Origin: Rubripirellula sp.
Lineage (GTDB): Bacteria > Planctomycetota > Planctomycetia > Pirellulales > Pirellulaceae
Assembly: GCA_012270065.1 (NCBI GenBank)
Contig: JAAXJB010000010.1
Coordinates: 1 to 33,814, forward strand
Direction of reading: 5' to 3'
DNA: 33,814 bases
The notes beneath the pieces are model-generated. The model did not search any database. It was not told where the DNA came from and saw nothing but the letters and a program-made list of their open reading frames with translations. Below are positions 6,518 through 15,472 of the stretch, in pieces. The stretch's first letter is position 1. The number at the start of each line of letters is the position of its first letter. A program made the translations under genes and the position numbers.

Positions 6518-9421
6518 ATGACAAGCTGCCGACGTCAACTCAAACAACATGCTTCCGAAAGACATCCGTCTCGGAAACGGTCGCGATCCAGACCGATGTA
6601 TCAGCGTCTGCAATGCCGCATTGAAAAACTGGAAACGCGGTCGATGCTAGCAGGTGATTCTGTTCCCAGCATTGATCCAGTTGCGGACTTGTCCATTCAC
6701 GAGGACGCTGGCCTGCAGATCATTTCCTTGAGTGGGATCAGTGAAGGGGAGGGAACGCCGGAATCTGTTCGCATCAGTGCGTCCAGTGACAATCTGGAAC
6801 TGGTTGACCATCCTGAGGTTACGCACCAACCGGGGCAAGCGACAGGCGAAATCAGGTTGGAACCGAAACCGAATGCCCATGGTGTAGCAACCATCGAAGT
6901 ACTGGTTGAAGATGCCGGTGCCGACAACGATTACCAGTCGACAGCAGATAATGGCCACACAAGCGTGACCTTCACTCTTGAAGTTTCAAGTGTCAACGAC
7001 GCGCCCACACTTTCGCCTGTGGGAGCGATTGCATTCGAGATCAACGAAAAAGCCTCGCTGATATCTTCCAGCCCGTTTCTTGAAGGACTGGATTATGGCG
7101 ACTCTCATCCCGGATCTGTATTTTCCTCATCCATTGATATGACATCGGATGGTACAGGCCTGATTGTGGGAGCCAGCAGTGGCACTGATTCGGAAGTCGG
7201 CTATGTCGAGGTCTACCAACGCGTTGATGAATTATCACCATGGATTCAGCATGGCCAACAACTGGTCGGGGACTCAGAAACCGTTCTGGGGCGAGCGGTC
7301 AGCTTGAATGATGGCAGTACACGAATCGCCATCAGCACCGGTCGGGCCGTTTCAGTGATGCAGCATGACCATGTTCAGGATCGATGGATCCCGCTGGGAG
7401 CACCAATTACCCAATATGGAATCATTTCCAGCGTTGACCTCGATTCGACTGGAGATCTGCTTGCTTTGGCGACAGCCGACAGCGACGGCATACCGAATGC
7501 GCAACTGTACCGGTTTGACGGCACTCAATGGGTACAGGAACAGGGCAACCTGACAATGGGTCAGGACGTCAATGAGGATGTGAAGAATCAAGTCGCCCAA
7601 AGTTACGTTGCCATCAATCAAAGTGGCACACATTTGTTGCACGCCATATCAGGTTGCGGCTGCACGGGGAAAGGATTTGCCCAGGTTTATTCCTGGGACA
7701 TCGAGGATTCGCAGTGGGTGCCGATGGGCAACCGCATCGAAGGCGAGGGCAGCTATGGAAGTGCAGTTGACATATCCGATGATGGAATGGTGGTTGCCAT
7801 CGGAGCACCTCAGTTGGGCACGGAAGCAGATCTTTTCGGAAACGGACTCGTCGAAGTTCTGAGTTTCGATACCAATTCGGGCCAGTGGTCGTCCTTAGGA
7901 AATCCAATTGCCGGAACGTCCAATGGCCAACAACTCGGAAAGGCCGTCTCTCTGTCTGCGGACGGACGAACACTGGTGATCGGATCATCGGGTGCTAGTT
8001 CAGAATCCGTCAACGCCGGCGGAAAGGTCAGCATCCTCAATTTCAATGACCAGATCGCGGATTGGGAGATCACCCAGGAGCACTACGGACCAGATGCAAA
8101 CGCGACGTTTGGATGGAAAACAGCAGTCAACGCCACTGGCAGTTCGTTGGTGATTGGTGCACGCGGTGGAACATCAAGTCCGAACAGAAACGGTAAACTC
8201 TTTTCGCTGTCCGAGGGCCACGCAGTCGCACTGGACGGCATCACACCCGGTGGAGGCGAAGACCAGTCGGTGAGAATCACTGCCGTGACAGACCAGCCAC
8301 AGATTACAGGTCAGCCAATCACGGTTCATGCAGACGGTGCCTCCACTGCACAACTGCTTTTTCAACCCGAACTTGATCAACCGGGAATCGCCCTGATCGA
8401 AGTGCAGGTGGAAGACCCTGGCGAGGATGGGGACTTCACAACGTCTGACGACAATGGCATTTCACAGCGAGTCTTTTCTTTCGGAGTTGGATTGTCGAGC
8501 TTTGAAGAAAGTGCCGGGACATTAACTCTGGATCTCGGCAAAACAAGTACCGATGTCCAGATCAGCAGAACGAATGAGGGCACAACCCTTCAACTGCAGG
8601 GCGACCGTTGGCTCGGAACGGCAACCGATGACATTCTGATTCCTGATGAGAATCGAATGATTTTACCGGCCCTGCAGCAGTTCAACCGGGTTGAACTTGT
8701 GCTCGATGGAGAACGTGATCTGGTGTTTCAAGACGTAAACGCCTGGCGTGTCGGTACACCACTGATCCTCGGAGAACGGTTCCTGAAAAGTGTGACACAG
8801 GCAGACAACGACCAGGAAGTCATTTACGTTGAAGATGATGCTGATTGGCAAAATCCGATTGAACCAAGCGACATCAACATGAACGGCTACGTGTCAGCAT
8901 CTGATGCTTTGCAGATCATCAACGAACTAGCTGCGAACGTTTACAGCGACCCATCGACCGGCATCCTGATGGATCCCAGAACGCTTGAATCCTGGCCCAA
9001 CAGAGCCTTTGACCACGACGCCAATGGTCGAGTCTCTGCCATGGACGCGTTACGCGTGATCAACCATATGGCATCTTTGCAGAATGACGAAAATGCAGAA
9101 GGCGAAGCATTCTTTTCATCACCACTTTCCATTTCAAATGGTCCATCAATTCAGTCAAAAAACCTGACTCCGCGGCCCTCGCTGTCGGACAGGCCGCCGA
9201 ACGAACTGGAACCTCACGTAGTCAAGCGAACTGTTGACCATCGTTTTCCCAGCAACGCTGACCTGGATCATGTGCAGCCTGGAAGCCGACCAGAAAACCA
9301 GAATAAAGAACCGTCTCCTCTGACGGACATCAGTACGAAAGTCACCACGTCCGTCGACCAGGTATTCAAAGACTGGCAGACAATCCCGCCACAGACGACG
9401 ACACCTGTTGAGACTTCCTAG
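6518..9421 (+). CDS. Large secreted protein with beta-propeller-like repeats and dockerin type I domain
   Basis: The 967-residue protein opens with a strongly basic stretch followed by CRIEKLETRSMLAGD (about 33-47), a variant of the LEPR-XLL signature found at the N-terminus of large exported planctomycete proteins. Residues about 50-165 form a cadherin/Ig-like module. About 195-555 hold FG-GAP-like propeller repeats, each with a W..LG element and a strand such as DISDDGMVVAIGAP. A second Ig-like module follows. Two calcium-binding dockerin loops are visible: DINMNGYVSASD (about 784) and DHDANGRVSAMD (about 831). A 110-residue Pro/Ser-rich tail ends the protein. It probably acts outside the cell as a structural or adhesive protein. 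An alternative start at 6596 (MYQRLQ) is possible, but the Arg-rich N-terminus fits this class, so 6518 is kept. Confidence 0.85.
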   Translation: MTSCRRQLKQHASERHPSRKRSRSRPMYQRLQCRIEKLETRSMLAGDSVPSIDPVADLSIHEDAGLQIISLSGISEGEGTPESVRISASSDNLELVDHPEVTHQPGQATGEIRLEPKPNAHGVATIEVLVEDAGADNDYQSTADNGHTSVTFTLEVSSVNDAPTLSPVGAIAFEINEKASLISSSPFLEGLDYGDSHPGSVFSSSIDMTSDGTGLIVGASSGTDSEVGYVEVYQRVDELSPWIQHGQQLVGDSETVLGRAVSLNDGSTRIAISTGRAVSVMQHDHVQDRWIPLGAPITQYGIISSVDLDSTGDLLALATADSDGIPNAQLYRFDGTQWVQEQGNLTMGQDVNEDVKNQVAQSYVAINQSGTHLLHAISGCGCTGKGFAQVYSWDIEDSQWVPMGNRIEGEGSYGSAVDISDDGMVVAIGAPQLGTEADLFGNGLVEVLSFDTNSGQWSSLGNPIAGTSNGQQLGKAVSLSADGRTLVIGSSGASSESVNAGGKVSILNFNDQIADWEITQEHYGPDANATFGWKTAVNATGSSLVIGARGGTSSPNRNGKLFSLSEGHAVALDGITPGGGEDQSVRITAVTDQPQITGQPITVHADGASTAQLLFQPELDQPGIALIEVQVEDPGEDGDFTTSDDNGISQRVFSFGVGLSSFEESAGTLTLDLGKTSTDVQISRTNEGTTLQLQGDRWLGTATDDILIPDENRMILPALQQFNRVELVLDGERDLVFQDVNAWRVGTPLILGERFLKSVTQADNDQEVIYVEDDADWQNPIEPSDINMNGYVSASDALQIINELAANVYSDPSTGILMDPRTLESWPNRAFDHDANGRVSAMDALRVINHMASLQNDENAEGEAFFSSPLSISNGPSIQSKNLTPRPSLSDRPPNELEPHVVKRTVDHRFPSNADLDHVQPGSRPENQNKEPSPLTDISTKVTTSVDQVFKDWQTIPPQTTTPVETS

Positions 9422-9859
9422 AAATACGTCTGCGTTCGCTGTCCACCTCACCAGACGGCAACTGCACCAATGAGACCAGATGCAGCATTGGAACATCCGT
9501 GATTGTTCTGCGTGTTTCGCAGGTGAGCTTTTTGAAAATTCATCACGCTTCGTTGATTGGGTGTTTGCACTTCCCGATCCTTCCTCATTCACGCTTTCGT
9601 GGCAAGAAACTCACGCCCTGTGCCTCTGAATTCTGTGCCTCTGAATTCCGTTCCTTTGAATTCCGTGCCTCTGAATGATGAACAACGGCGACTTGTCGGT
9701 GAAAACATGTTCCGTTGTGTGTCTGCAGAACAGATGCATGATGATCGCTGAACGCATCACGAGTGGTTTCCTCCGTCGCCAATGACTAGACTGCCGCTGA
9801 CTCACCGACTCAATGCCCTGACATTTCTGCCAATATCACCCCCGTTCGAGAACCAGCCC
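9422..9859. other. Intergenic region with a tandem array
   Basis: The 438 bp between the dockerin protein and the sialate esterase hold a 15-bp tandem repeat at 9620-9679. Open frames on both strands here owe their length to that array, which has a period divisible by three and no stop codons. I see no supported gene and no clear terminator. Confidence 0.55.
9620..9679. repeat. Tandem repeat, four copies of a 15-bp unit
   Basis: Units close to GTGCCTCTGAATTCC lie at 9620-9634, 9635-9649, 9650-9664 and 9665-9679. The first three are near-identical and the fourth diverges in its last three bases. Read on the plus strand the unit would encode Val-Pro-Leu-Asn-Ser, but the surrounding frame has no gene-like features. 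Confidence 0.9.
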
Positions 9860-11221
9860 ATGAATATTCCACGCCCCTTTTACGCAGCAATCTGCTCGGC
9901 AATCCTTTTGTTGTCCGCGGCACCATGCCATGGCGATGTCAAGTTACCAAGCGTCTTGAACAGTCACATGGTTTTGCAACGAGATGCTCCGCTTAACTTC
10001 TGGGGCTGGGCAGAGGCAGGTGAAAAAATCACAGTGACGATGGGGAACGCCAGTGTATCCACAAAAGCTGATACTGATGGCAATTGGAGCGTAACACTAC
10101 CTGCACAGAAAGCTGACAAGCAGCCACGGACCATTACCATTGCAGGCAACAATACGGTTGAACTGACAGATGTCCTGATCGGAGAAGTGTGGGTTGGATC
10201 CGGTCAATCGAACATGGAGTGGGCCTTGTCCAACACCCAGAATTCGAAGACGGCAATTGCAGCGGCAAACCACCCCACGATCCGTCTGTTTCATGTACCC
10301 AAGGTACAGACGAAAACTCCGTCCGCGGATGTAAAAGCAGAATGGAAAACCTGCACGTCAGAGAACATACCGCGATTTTCCGCCGTGCTGTACTACTTTG
10401 GTATTCAATTGCAAAAGGAATTGGATGTCCCAATTGGACTGATCAACAGTTCCTGGGGCGGATCACCCATTGAACCATGGACGATTGCAAATGAATCCTC
10501 GGGTGGCATGTACAACGGCATGATTGCCCCAATCGTCCAGTATCCCGTCCAGGGCGTCATCTGGTATCAGGGTGAAACCAATGTCCTGAGGAAAAACGGG
10601 TTGGCATATGAGGGCAAAATGAAGGACTTGATCGAGGGCTGGCGAAAAGCATTCAACAACCCGGATCTTGCTTTTTACTTTGTGCAGATTGCACCATGGT
10701 CAGGACGCTATGAGGAAGGCGAACTTCCCAAACTCTGGGAAGCGCAAGTTGCCACACTCAAGCTACCGGGCACTGGCATGGCAGTGACAACCGACCTGGT
10801 TGACAACATTGCTGACATTCATCCCCGCAACAAGCTGGATGTTGGAAAGCGTTTAGCGTTATGGGCATTGGCGAAAACATATCAAAAACACGGCCTCGCT
10901 TACTCAGGACCACTTTATGAATCGATGGCGATTGAGGGCAACGTGGCGCGCGTGGCATTCGCGCACGCCGCCAATGGACTGAAATCACGTGACGGAAAGC
11001 CGCTGAACGAATTTCAGGTTGCCGGAGAAGATGGCATTTTCTTCGATGCAAAAGCCACGGCCGATGGTAAAACCGTCGTCGTATCAAGTGACGAAGTCGA
11101 AGCCCCCAGAACCGTACGTTTCGGCTGGCACAAGGTTGCCAACCCGAATCTTGTCAATTCAGAAGGGCTTCCCGCGTCTCCATTTCAAACTGACAACTGG
11201 AGAGGCGGTACTGGCAACTAG
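9860..11221 (+). CDS. Sialate O-acetylesterase-like SGNH esterase, secreted
   Basis: The 453-residue protein has a signal peptide (MNIPRPFYAAICSAILLLSA, cleavage near AAPCHG). A short beta-sandwich region follows, including HMVLQRDAPLNFWGWAEAGE, the conserved start of this family. The SGNH catalytic domain has its nucleophile in GSGQSNMEW (Ser117), an Asn block in INSSWGGSPIEPW, WYQGETN, and the C-terminal Asp/His block in ADIHPRNK (His321). Family members remove O-acetyl groups from sialic acids or other acylated sugars; the true substrate here is unknown, and planctomycetes may use such enzymes on acetylated polysaccharides. Location is predicted to be periplasmic or extracellular. The frame is open to 9782, but the ATG at 9860 begins the signal peptide. 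Transcription appears to be independent of its neighbours. Confidence 0.9.
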   Translation: MNIPRPFYAAICSAILLLSAAPCHGDVKLPSVLNSHMVLQRDAPLNFWGWAEAGEKITVTMGNASVSTKADTDGNWSVTLPAQKADKQPRTITIAGNNTVELTDVLIGEVWVGSGQSNMEWALSNTQNSKTAIAAANHPTIRLFHVPKVQTKTPSADVKAEWKTCTSENIPRFSAVLYYFGIQLQKELDVPIGLINSSWGGSPIEPWTIANESSGGMYNGMIAPIVQYPVQGVIWYQGETNVLRKNGLAYEGKMKDLIEGWRKAFNNPDLAFYFVQIAPWSGRYEEGELPKLWEAQVATLKLPGTGMAVTTDLVDNIADIHPRNKLDVGKRLALWALAKTYQKHGLAYSGPLYESMAIEGNVARVAFAHAANGLKSRDGKPLNEFQVAGEDGIFFDAKATADGKTVVVSSDEVEAPRTVRFGWHKVANPNLVNSEGLPASPFQTDNWRGGTGN

Positions 11222-11551
11222 GTCGCAGCACATGAGATCGCCAGATCCTGATGAGTCCGCAGTGTTGAGGGACAACTGCAAAAACTGCTCTTAAAATCAG
11301 GTGAAGCGTTGCCTTGAAGTGAGAATGCCGGTTTCCACAGCAAACGGGTCCGGCGATTGGGAATTTTCGTCTATGCTGAAAGGGAGTCGGAACAGGATCT
11401 GAGCCCGCATGGGGTCAAATTCAAGCCGTTTGGATCAGCGAACACTCCAATGGAGTGCATACCAGAACTGGTGTTTTGGGGGTTGCATTGGGACGGCTTC
11501 CAGTCGTGGACGTGGCAAGCATGAAAGGCGGGATAACAGTGAAAGGCTGTT
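11222..11551. other. Intergenic region upstream of the cytochrome gene
   Basis: About 330 bp lie between the sialate esterase and the multihaem cytochrome. I see no gene, strong hairpin or confident promoter. An AAAGG ribosome binding site at 11542-11546 belongs to the cytochrome gene. Confidence 0.5.
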
Positions 11552-13609
11552 ATGATCGGTGAGTTGACAGTTTTTGTAGTTTTCTGGATCGTTGCTTTTG
11601 CTGCGACCGCTGTTGCTTTTGGCAAAAATCGTCGTCTCGGCAAACTACTGTTTTTCATTCTGATACCAGGCTTGGGCATCACAACGTTTGCCATGTGGCA
11701 AATGCGTATTGCAACACCGACACCGCCCAACCAAACAGATTCCGGCAATGGGGCAGGTGATGGGATTGAAATCACGGCAGCGGTCTATGAACCATTTCGT
11801 CCTGTGGAAGTTGCTGGTGACGGATACACGAAGGCTTCAGCATGCATTGAGTGCCACGACGAACAATATGCATCGTGGCACGACTCCTACCATCGCACGA
11901 TGACGCAATTGGCGACTCCTGAAACAGTGATGGGCAACTTCAACAACCAGACTGCTGTATTCAGCGGCCGCACCTACCACATGACCGAAAACGGCGATCT
12001 GTGCTGGGTCGAACTTCCCACGAATGTGGTTCAACCGGCGGGCCAGAAGATTTCACCAAACGAAAGAACCCAGCTGCCAATTGTGATGAGCACAGGCTCA
12101 CATCACATGCAAGTTTACTGGTTCCCGATGGGAAAGGGCCGTATGCTCGGGCAGTTCCCGCTTGTCTACCTGAAAGAAGACAACCGCTGGGTGCCCCGGA
12201 AGAGCTGCTTTCTGGAACCCCCCACGGACGCCACCGACATTGAAGTTGGACGCTGGAACAACACCTGTCTTCAATGTCATACGACGAATCCCAAACAGCG
12301 ACTGTCACGTGAATTCGTTTTCGACACTCAAGTTTCGGAATTCGGGATTTCATGTGAAGCTTGCCACGGTCCCGGAGAGGAACACATTGCCTTTCACAGG
12401 GCACGTCGGGAAAAGCCAGACTCAAGAAAGCCCGGCTCCGGAATCGTCGCCACGTCCGAAGCAGAGCGTTCCAATGGATCGTCATCGTCCACGACTGATC
12501 CAATTATCAACCCGCGTGATCTGGATCACCGACTGAGTTCACAGGTTTGTGGCAACTGCCACGCCATGGCCACACATCTGGATCCCAGCACGAGAAACAA
12601 CGGGCATACCTATCGCCCTGGCAAGGAGCTCTCTGAATCGCGACATCTGTATCGCTGCAATCCTGACAGTGAGGCGTTATTGAAACGTCAAGGTCAGGAT
12701 CCTCAGGCGTTTTATGATTCAGTGTTCTGGGGTGATGGCATGATCCGGGTCACCGGCAGGGAATTCAGCGGTTTGTCCGAATCGCCCTGCTACCAGCGGG
12801 GCACAATGTCCTGCATCTCCTGCCATTCGATGCACAAAGAATCAGAGGACACCAGATCGAAAGCAAGCTGGTCTGACGATCAACTGGCCATCGACATGGA
12901 CGGTGATCATGCCTGCACCCAATGTCACGATGCAGAGGACTATGGCAAGAAACACACCCACCATGATCTTTCGAGCAGCGGTTCACGTTGTTACAACTGC
13001 CACATGCCGCACACGAGCTATGGATTGATGAAGGCGAATCGAAGCCATCAACTCTTCTCTCCAAACGTTGCCATGGACGAGGCCGCCGGTCGTCCCAACG
13101 CCTGTAACCTGTGTCACCTCGATCAAACACTGCAATGGACTGCCGAGAAACTGGAAGCATGGTACGGGATTGAAAAACCCGCATTGGACAAAGATGATTC
13201 CGAGGTCGCAGCGGGAGTACAGTGGGCACTTGCAGGTGATGCAGGGATGCGGGCAATTGTCGCCTGGCACATGGGCTGGAAACCAGCCAGAGATGCAGCT
13301 CATTCCGACTGGATGGCAAGATATCTCGCACATCTCTTGACGGACCCCTACGACGTGGTCCGTTACATCGCCGGAAAATCGCTGAAGACAATGAAAGGAT
13401 TCCAGGACCTGGATTACGACTACGTTTCCAAACTCGCAGACCGTGTAACTGCTCAAGCCGAGGCGATCCAACGCTGGGATAGTGCACGCAGAGCAAAAGA
13501 ATCAAACGACCGTCAACTTCTGGTGACCCCCGACGGACAGCTTTTATCGCAGGAATTTTTTGAACTTGCAGAACAGCGGGATGACAAACCGATGTTTCTG
13601 AATGAGTAG
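11552..13609 (+). CDS. Octahaem c-type cytochrome with N-terminal membrane anchor
   Basis: The 685-residue protein carries eight CXXCH haem c attachment motifs, with first cysteines at about residues 98, 239, 268, 333, 421, 455, 480 and 518. Two hydrophobic segments (about 3-22 and 31-49, MIGELTVFVVFWIVAFAATA onward) anchor it, placing the haem region on the periplasmic side. The haem part resembles the cytochrome c554 superfamily of multihaem electron carriers, with conserved histidines such as YASWHDSYHRTM just after the first motif. After the last haem, about 530-640 looks helical and HEAT-like (YLAHLLTDPYDVVRYIAGKS). It probably moves electrons in the periplasm; no partner reductase is adjacent, so donor and acceptor are unknown. 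AAAGG at 11542-11546 is well placed for the ATG at 11552. Confidence 0.88.
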   Translation: MIGELTVFVVFWIVAFAATAVAFGKNRRLGKLLFFILIPGLGITTFAMWQMRIATPTPPNQTDSGNGAGDGIEITAAVYEPFRPVEVAGDGYTKASACIECHDEQYASWHDSYHRTMTQLATPETVMGNFNNQTAVFSGRTYHMTENGDLCWVELPTNVVQPAGQKISPNERTQLPIVMSTGSHHMQVYWFPMGKGRMLGQFPLVYLKEDNRWVPRKSCFLEPPTDATDIEVGRWNNTCLQCHTTNPKQRLSREFVFDTQVSEFGISCEACHGPGEEHIAFHRARREKPDSRKPGSGIVATSEAERSNGSSSSTTDPIINPRDLDHRLSSQVCGNCHAMATHLDPSTRNNGHTYRPGKELSESRHLYRCNPDSEALLKRQGQDPQAFYDSVFWGDGMIRVTGREFSGLSESPCYQRGTMSCISCHSMHKESEDTRSKASWSDDQLAIDMDGDHACTQCHDAEDYGKKHTHHDLSSSGSRCYNCHMPHTSYGLMKANRSHQLFSPNVAMDEAAGRPNACNLCHLDQTLQWTAEKLEAWYGIEKPALDKDDSEVAAGVQWALAGDAGMRAIVAWHMGWKPARDAAHSDWMARYLAHLLTDPYDVVRYIAGKSLKTMKGFQDLDYDYVSKLADRVTAQAEAIQRWDSARRAKESNDRQLLVTPDGQLLSQEFFELAEQRDDKPMFLNE

Positions 13610-13666
13610 CAGTTCCTGCCCACGAACCATCACTGCGGTCGTTTTCCTGTGGAAGCTTGACCACGG

Positions 13667-13692
13667 TGTGCCGCACGCGGCCTGCGTTTTTT
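13667..13692 (+). terminator. Possible weak intrinsic terminator after the cytochrome gene
   Basis: A short GC-rich hairpin (GCCGCACGCGGC at 13670-13681) is followed five bases later by six T residues at 13687-13692. The stem is only four to five pairs and not directly joined to the T-run, so this is a weak candidate. Confidence 0.3.
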
Positions 13693-13715
13693 GGTGTGGA
13701 ACGAGGAGAGTTTTT

Positions 13716-15140
13716 TCATTCCCGCAGACTGCCCGACTGTGTTTTTGCGACTTGCTTACGCACAACATCGACAATTCTCGCCTCGGAATCAGGATGCCAA
13801 ATCCCGGGCAGACCGTAATACACGTTTGATCCCCCACCCTCATAGCCTCCTTCGGCAAGCACCCTGCGCGATGGAATGTATGCCATGACATCATTTGCAT
13901 AAGCGGCGACCCATGTCTGATGTCCATTCAGTTCATCCTTCAAGCGTATCGCGTAATCAACTACGACTTCGCCACCAAGGTGAACAAAATCGACCTCACC
14001 ACCAAGTTCCCAAATCGCAATTGGGTAGGGATACGTGTCTGCAAGGGATCCGTCTGCCAACGTTCTCGTTTTCAATAATCTGGCACGTGATGCCTCATAG
14101 CGGTTGCTTGACTGTGCGGCCTGATTCAGTTCCAAGTCACCAGGAATCTCCTGTAGCTTCAAGTCTGTTTCTTCATACTGCGTGCGCAAGTCTGATTCGA
14201 GGATCGCCATCGGGCCAGCGAGAACCTCACCCACTGCTCTCGCAAGCTGATTGCCATAGTTCTTTGCCAACTCAACGGTGCGTCGCGGCAATGGGTTCTG
14301 ATCAGCACCACAACCCGCCCAGAACATGGCAGTGCATCCGGGATACATTTTTTCCAGCTCAAGCTGCGCATAACCCGGGTAATCGGCGTTCCACTGGCCA
14401 GCAGCCAAAGTCGTTGCGTGGCAGGCGTAACCAAACACTACGGCGACAAGTTTTCCGGAAAGATCACGCGCTGCAAGGACAGGCACATCATGATCAACTG
14501 GCCCCGACAATGTTCCCTTTGCCCGTTTTTCGGGCACAACATCATACGGCTTGTTTTCTCGCCGATTCACCGCGAACGTGGCTTTGCCACTCCCCCATTG
14601 AACACGCCCCGGCTGACAGGCATCGATCGCCATCCCAACAGCCGTCTCTATGTCGTCCACCAATCGGTCTGCATAGGCATCAATCCGCTTCTGTTGCAAC
14701 TCGTCGGCAAGCAGGTAATGCATTGGGGCCAGGTTCATCCCGACCACCGGGCCTGAATGGGTATGGCTGGTGAACAAGGCAATCTGCTGTCGCTTGAGCC
14801 CGAAAGAATGGTTCAAGCGTTTGCAGACCCGTTGCGAAACATCACGGCCGATCCCAACGAGATCCAGACAAATCATTACACCACGATTTGCTTCACCATC
14901 CTCCAGATACAGAACCTTGGCCCACAAGTCCGTATCTTTGTCGGTCGCGGGTTTCGTTCGGGACGCATAGCCTGCCATCATCAGCGGCTTGACAGGCGTG
15001 ATCACACGCCGCCCCGCACCGATCAACCACGATTCGCCGCCTGCATTTCCTTCCTGCCCAACAGCTGACGGTTCGCCCGAAGCCAGCATCAACGATGCCG
15101 CAAGCACCAAATTCACGATGAATCGTCCATCGCCTGTCAT
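13716..15140 (-). CDS. Neutral/alkaline ceramidase family protein, secreted
   Basis: The 474-residue protein has a signal peptide (MTGDGRFIVNLVLAASLML, cleavage near 27) and an N-terminal neutral-ceramidase-type domain. Likely zinc-binding motifs include SHTHSGPVV (about residue 125) and GYACHATTL (about 242). Bacterial and animal ceramidases cleave the amide bond of ceramide and have a GDVSPN motif holding the catalytic Ser. Here the equivalent segment reads AGCGADQNPLPRR, so that Ser appears to be missing and the reaction may differ. The protein is also shorter than true ceramidases (about 650-700 residues) and lacks their C-terminal domain. The frame runs open to 15308; the ATG at 15140 begins the signal peptide and has GGGGAG at a suitable distance. 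It converges with the cytochrome gene. Confidence 0.82.
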   Translation of the reverse strand: MTGDGRFIVNLVLAASLMLASGEPSAVGQEGNAGGESWLIGAGRRVITPVKPLMMAGYASRTKPATDKDTDLWAKVLYLEDGEANRGVMICLDLVGIGRDVSQRVCKRLNHSFGLKRQQIALFTSHTHSGPVVGMNLAPMHYLLADELQQKRIDAYADRLVDDIETAVGMAIDACQPGRVQWGSGKATFAVNRRENKPYDVVPEKRAKGTLSGPVDHDVPVLAARDLSGKLVAVVFGYACHATTLAAGQWNADYPGYAQLELEKMYPGCTAMFWAGCGADQNPLPRRTVELAKNYGNQLARAVGEVLAGPMAILESDLRTQYEETDLKLQEIPGDLELNQAAQSSNRYEASRARLLKTRTLADGSLADTYPYPIAIWELGGEVDFVHLGGEVVVDYAIRLKDELNGHQTWVAAYANDVMAYIPSRRVLAEGGYEGGGSNVYYGLPGIWHPDSEARIVDVVRKQVAKTQSGSLRE

Positions 15141-15472
15141 GCCAAGACTCCCCAACAAACTGAAAAACAAGATCAAAATCCGGCAACCGCTCGTGGCAGC
15201 AGCAACAGATTGTAACCCCTCCGTACTGGCATCGGTGCTAAAATCAAAGAGTTGATTGACAGTGACTCCTCTGATCGCAAACAGACACGCCATCGAAGAC
15301 CCTTTCATGGCGAGATCCCCGAGTTGACTTGAGATCGCTCATTGATTCCCTGCGAGCAATCGCATGTTGAGGAATGCAATTTGATAAAAACAGGTTTCCT
15401 GCTCACTTGGCAACAATCGCTCCCGTTTGTTGCGTCTCCTGCAGTCCCATTTCCCGGCCCAGGTAACGATTG
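15141..15472. other. Intergenic region between divergent genes
   Basis: About 330 bp separate the ceramidase-family gene (-) from the Cys-rich protein (+). It should hold both promoters, but I could not assign boxes with proper spacing. No repeat or hairpin stands out. Confidence 0.45.

Noticed and set aside
9557-9751. 64-codon plus-strand frame across the 15-bp array
   Set aside because: Its length comes from the repeat, and it has no family or ribosome binding site.
12765-13676. 303-codon minus-strand frame opposite the cytochrome gene
   Set aside because: It is a shadow of a gene with eight haem motifs, and its own composition is Arg/Ser-rich and random-looking.
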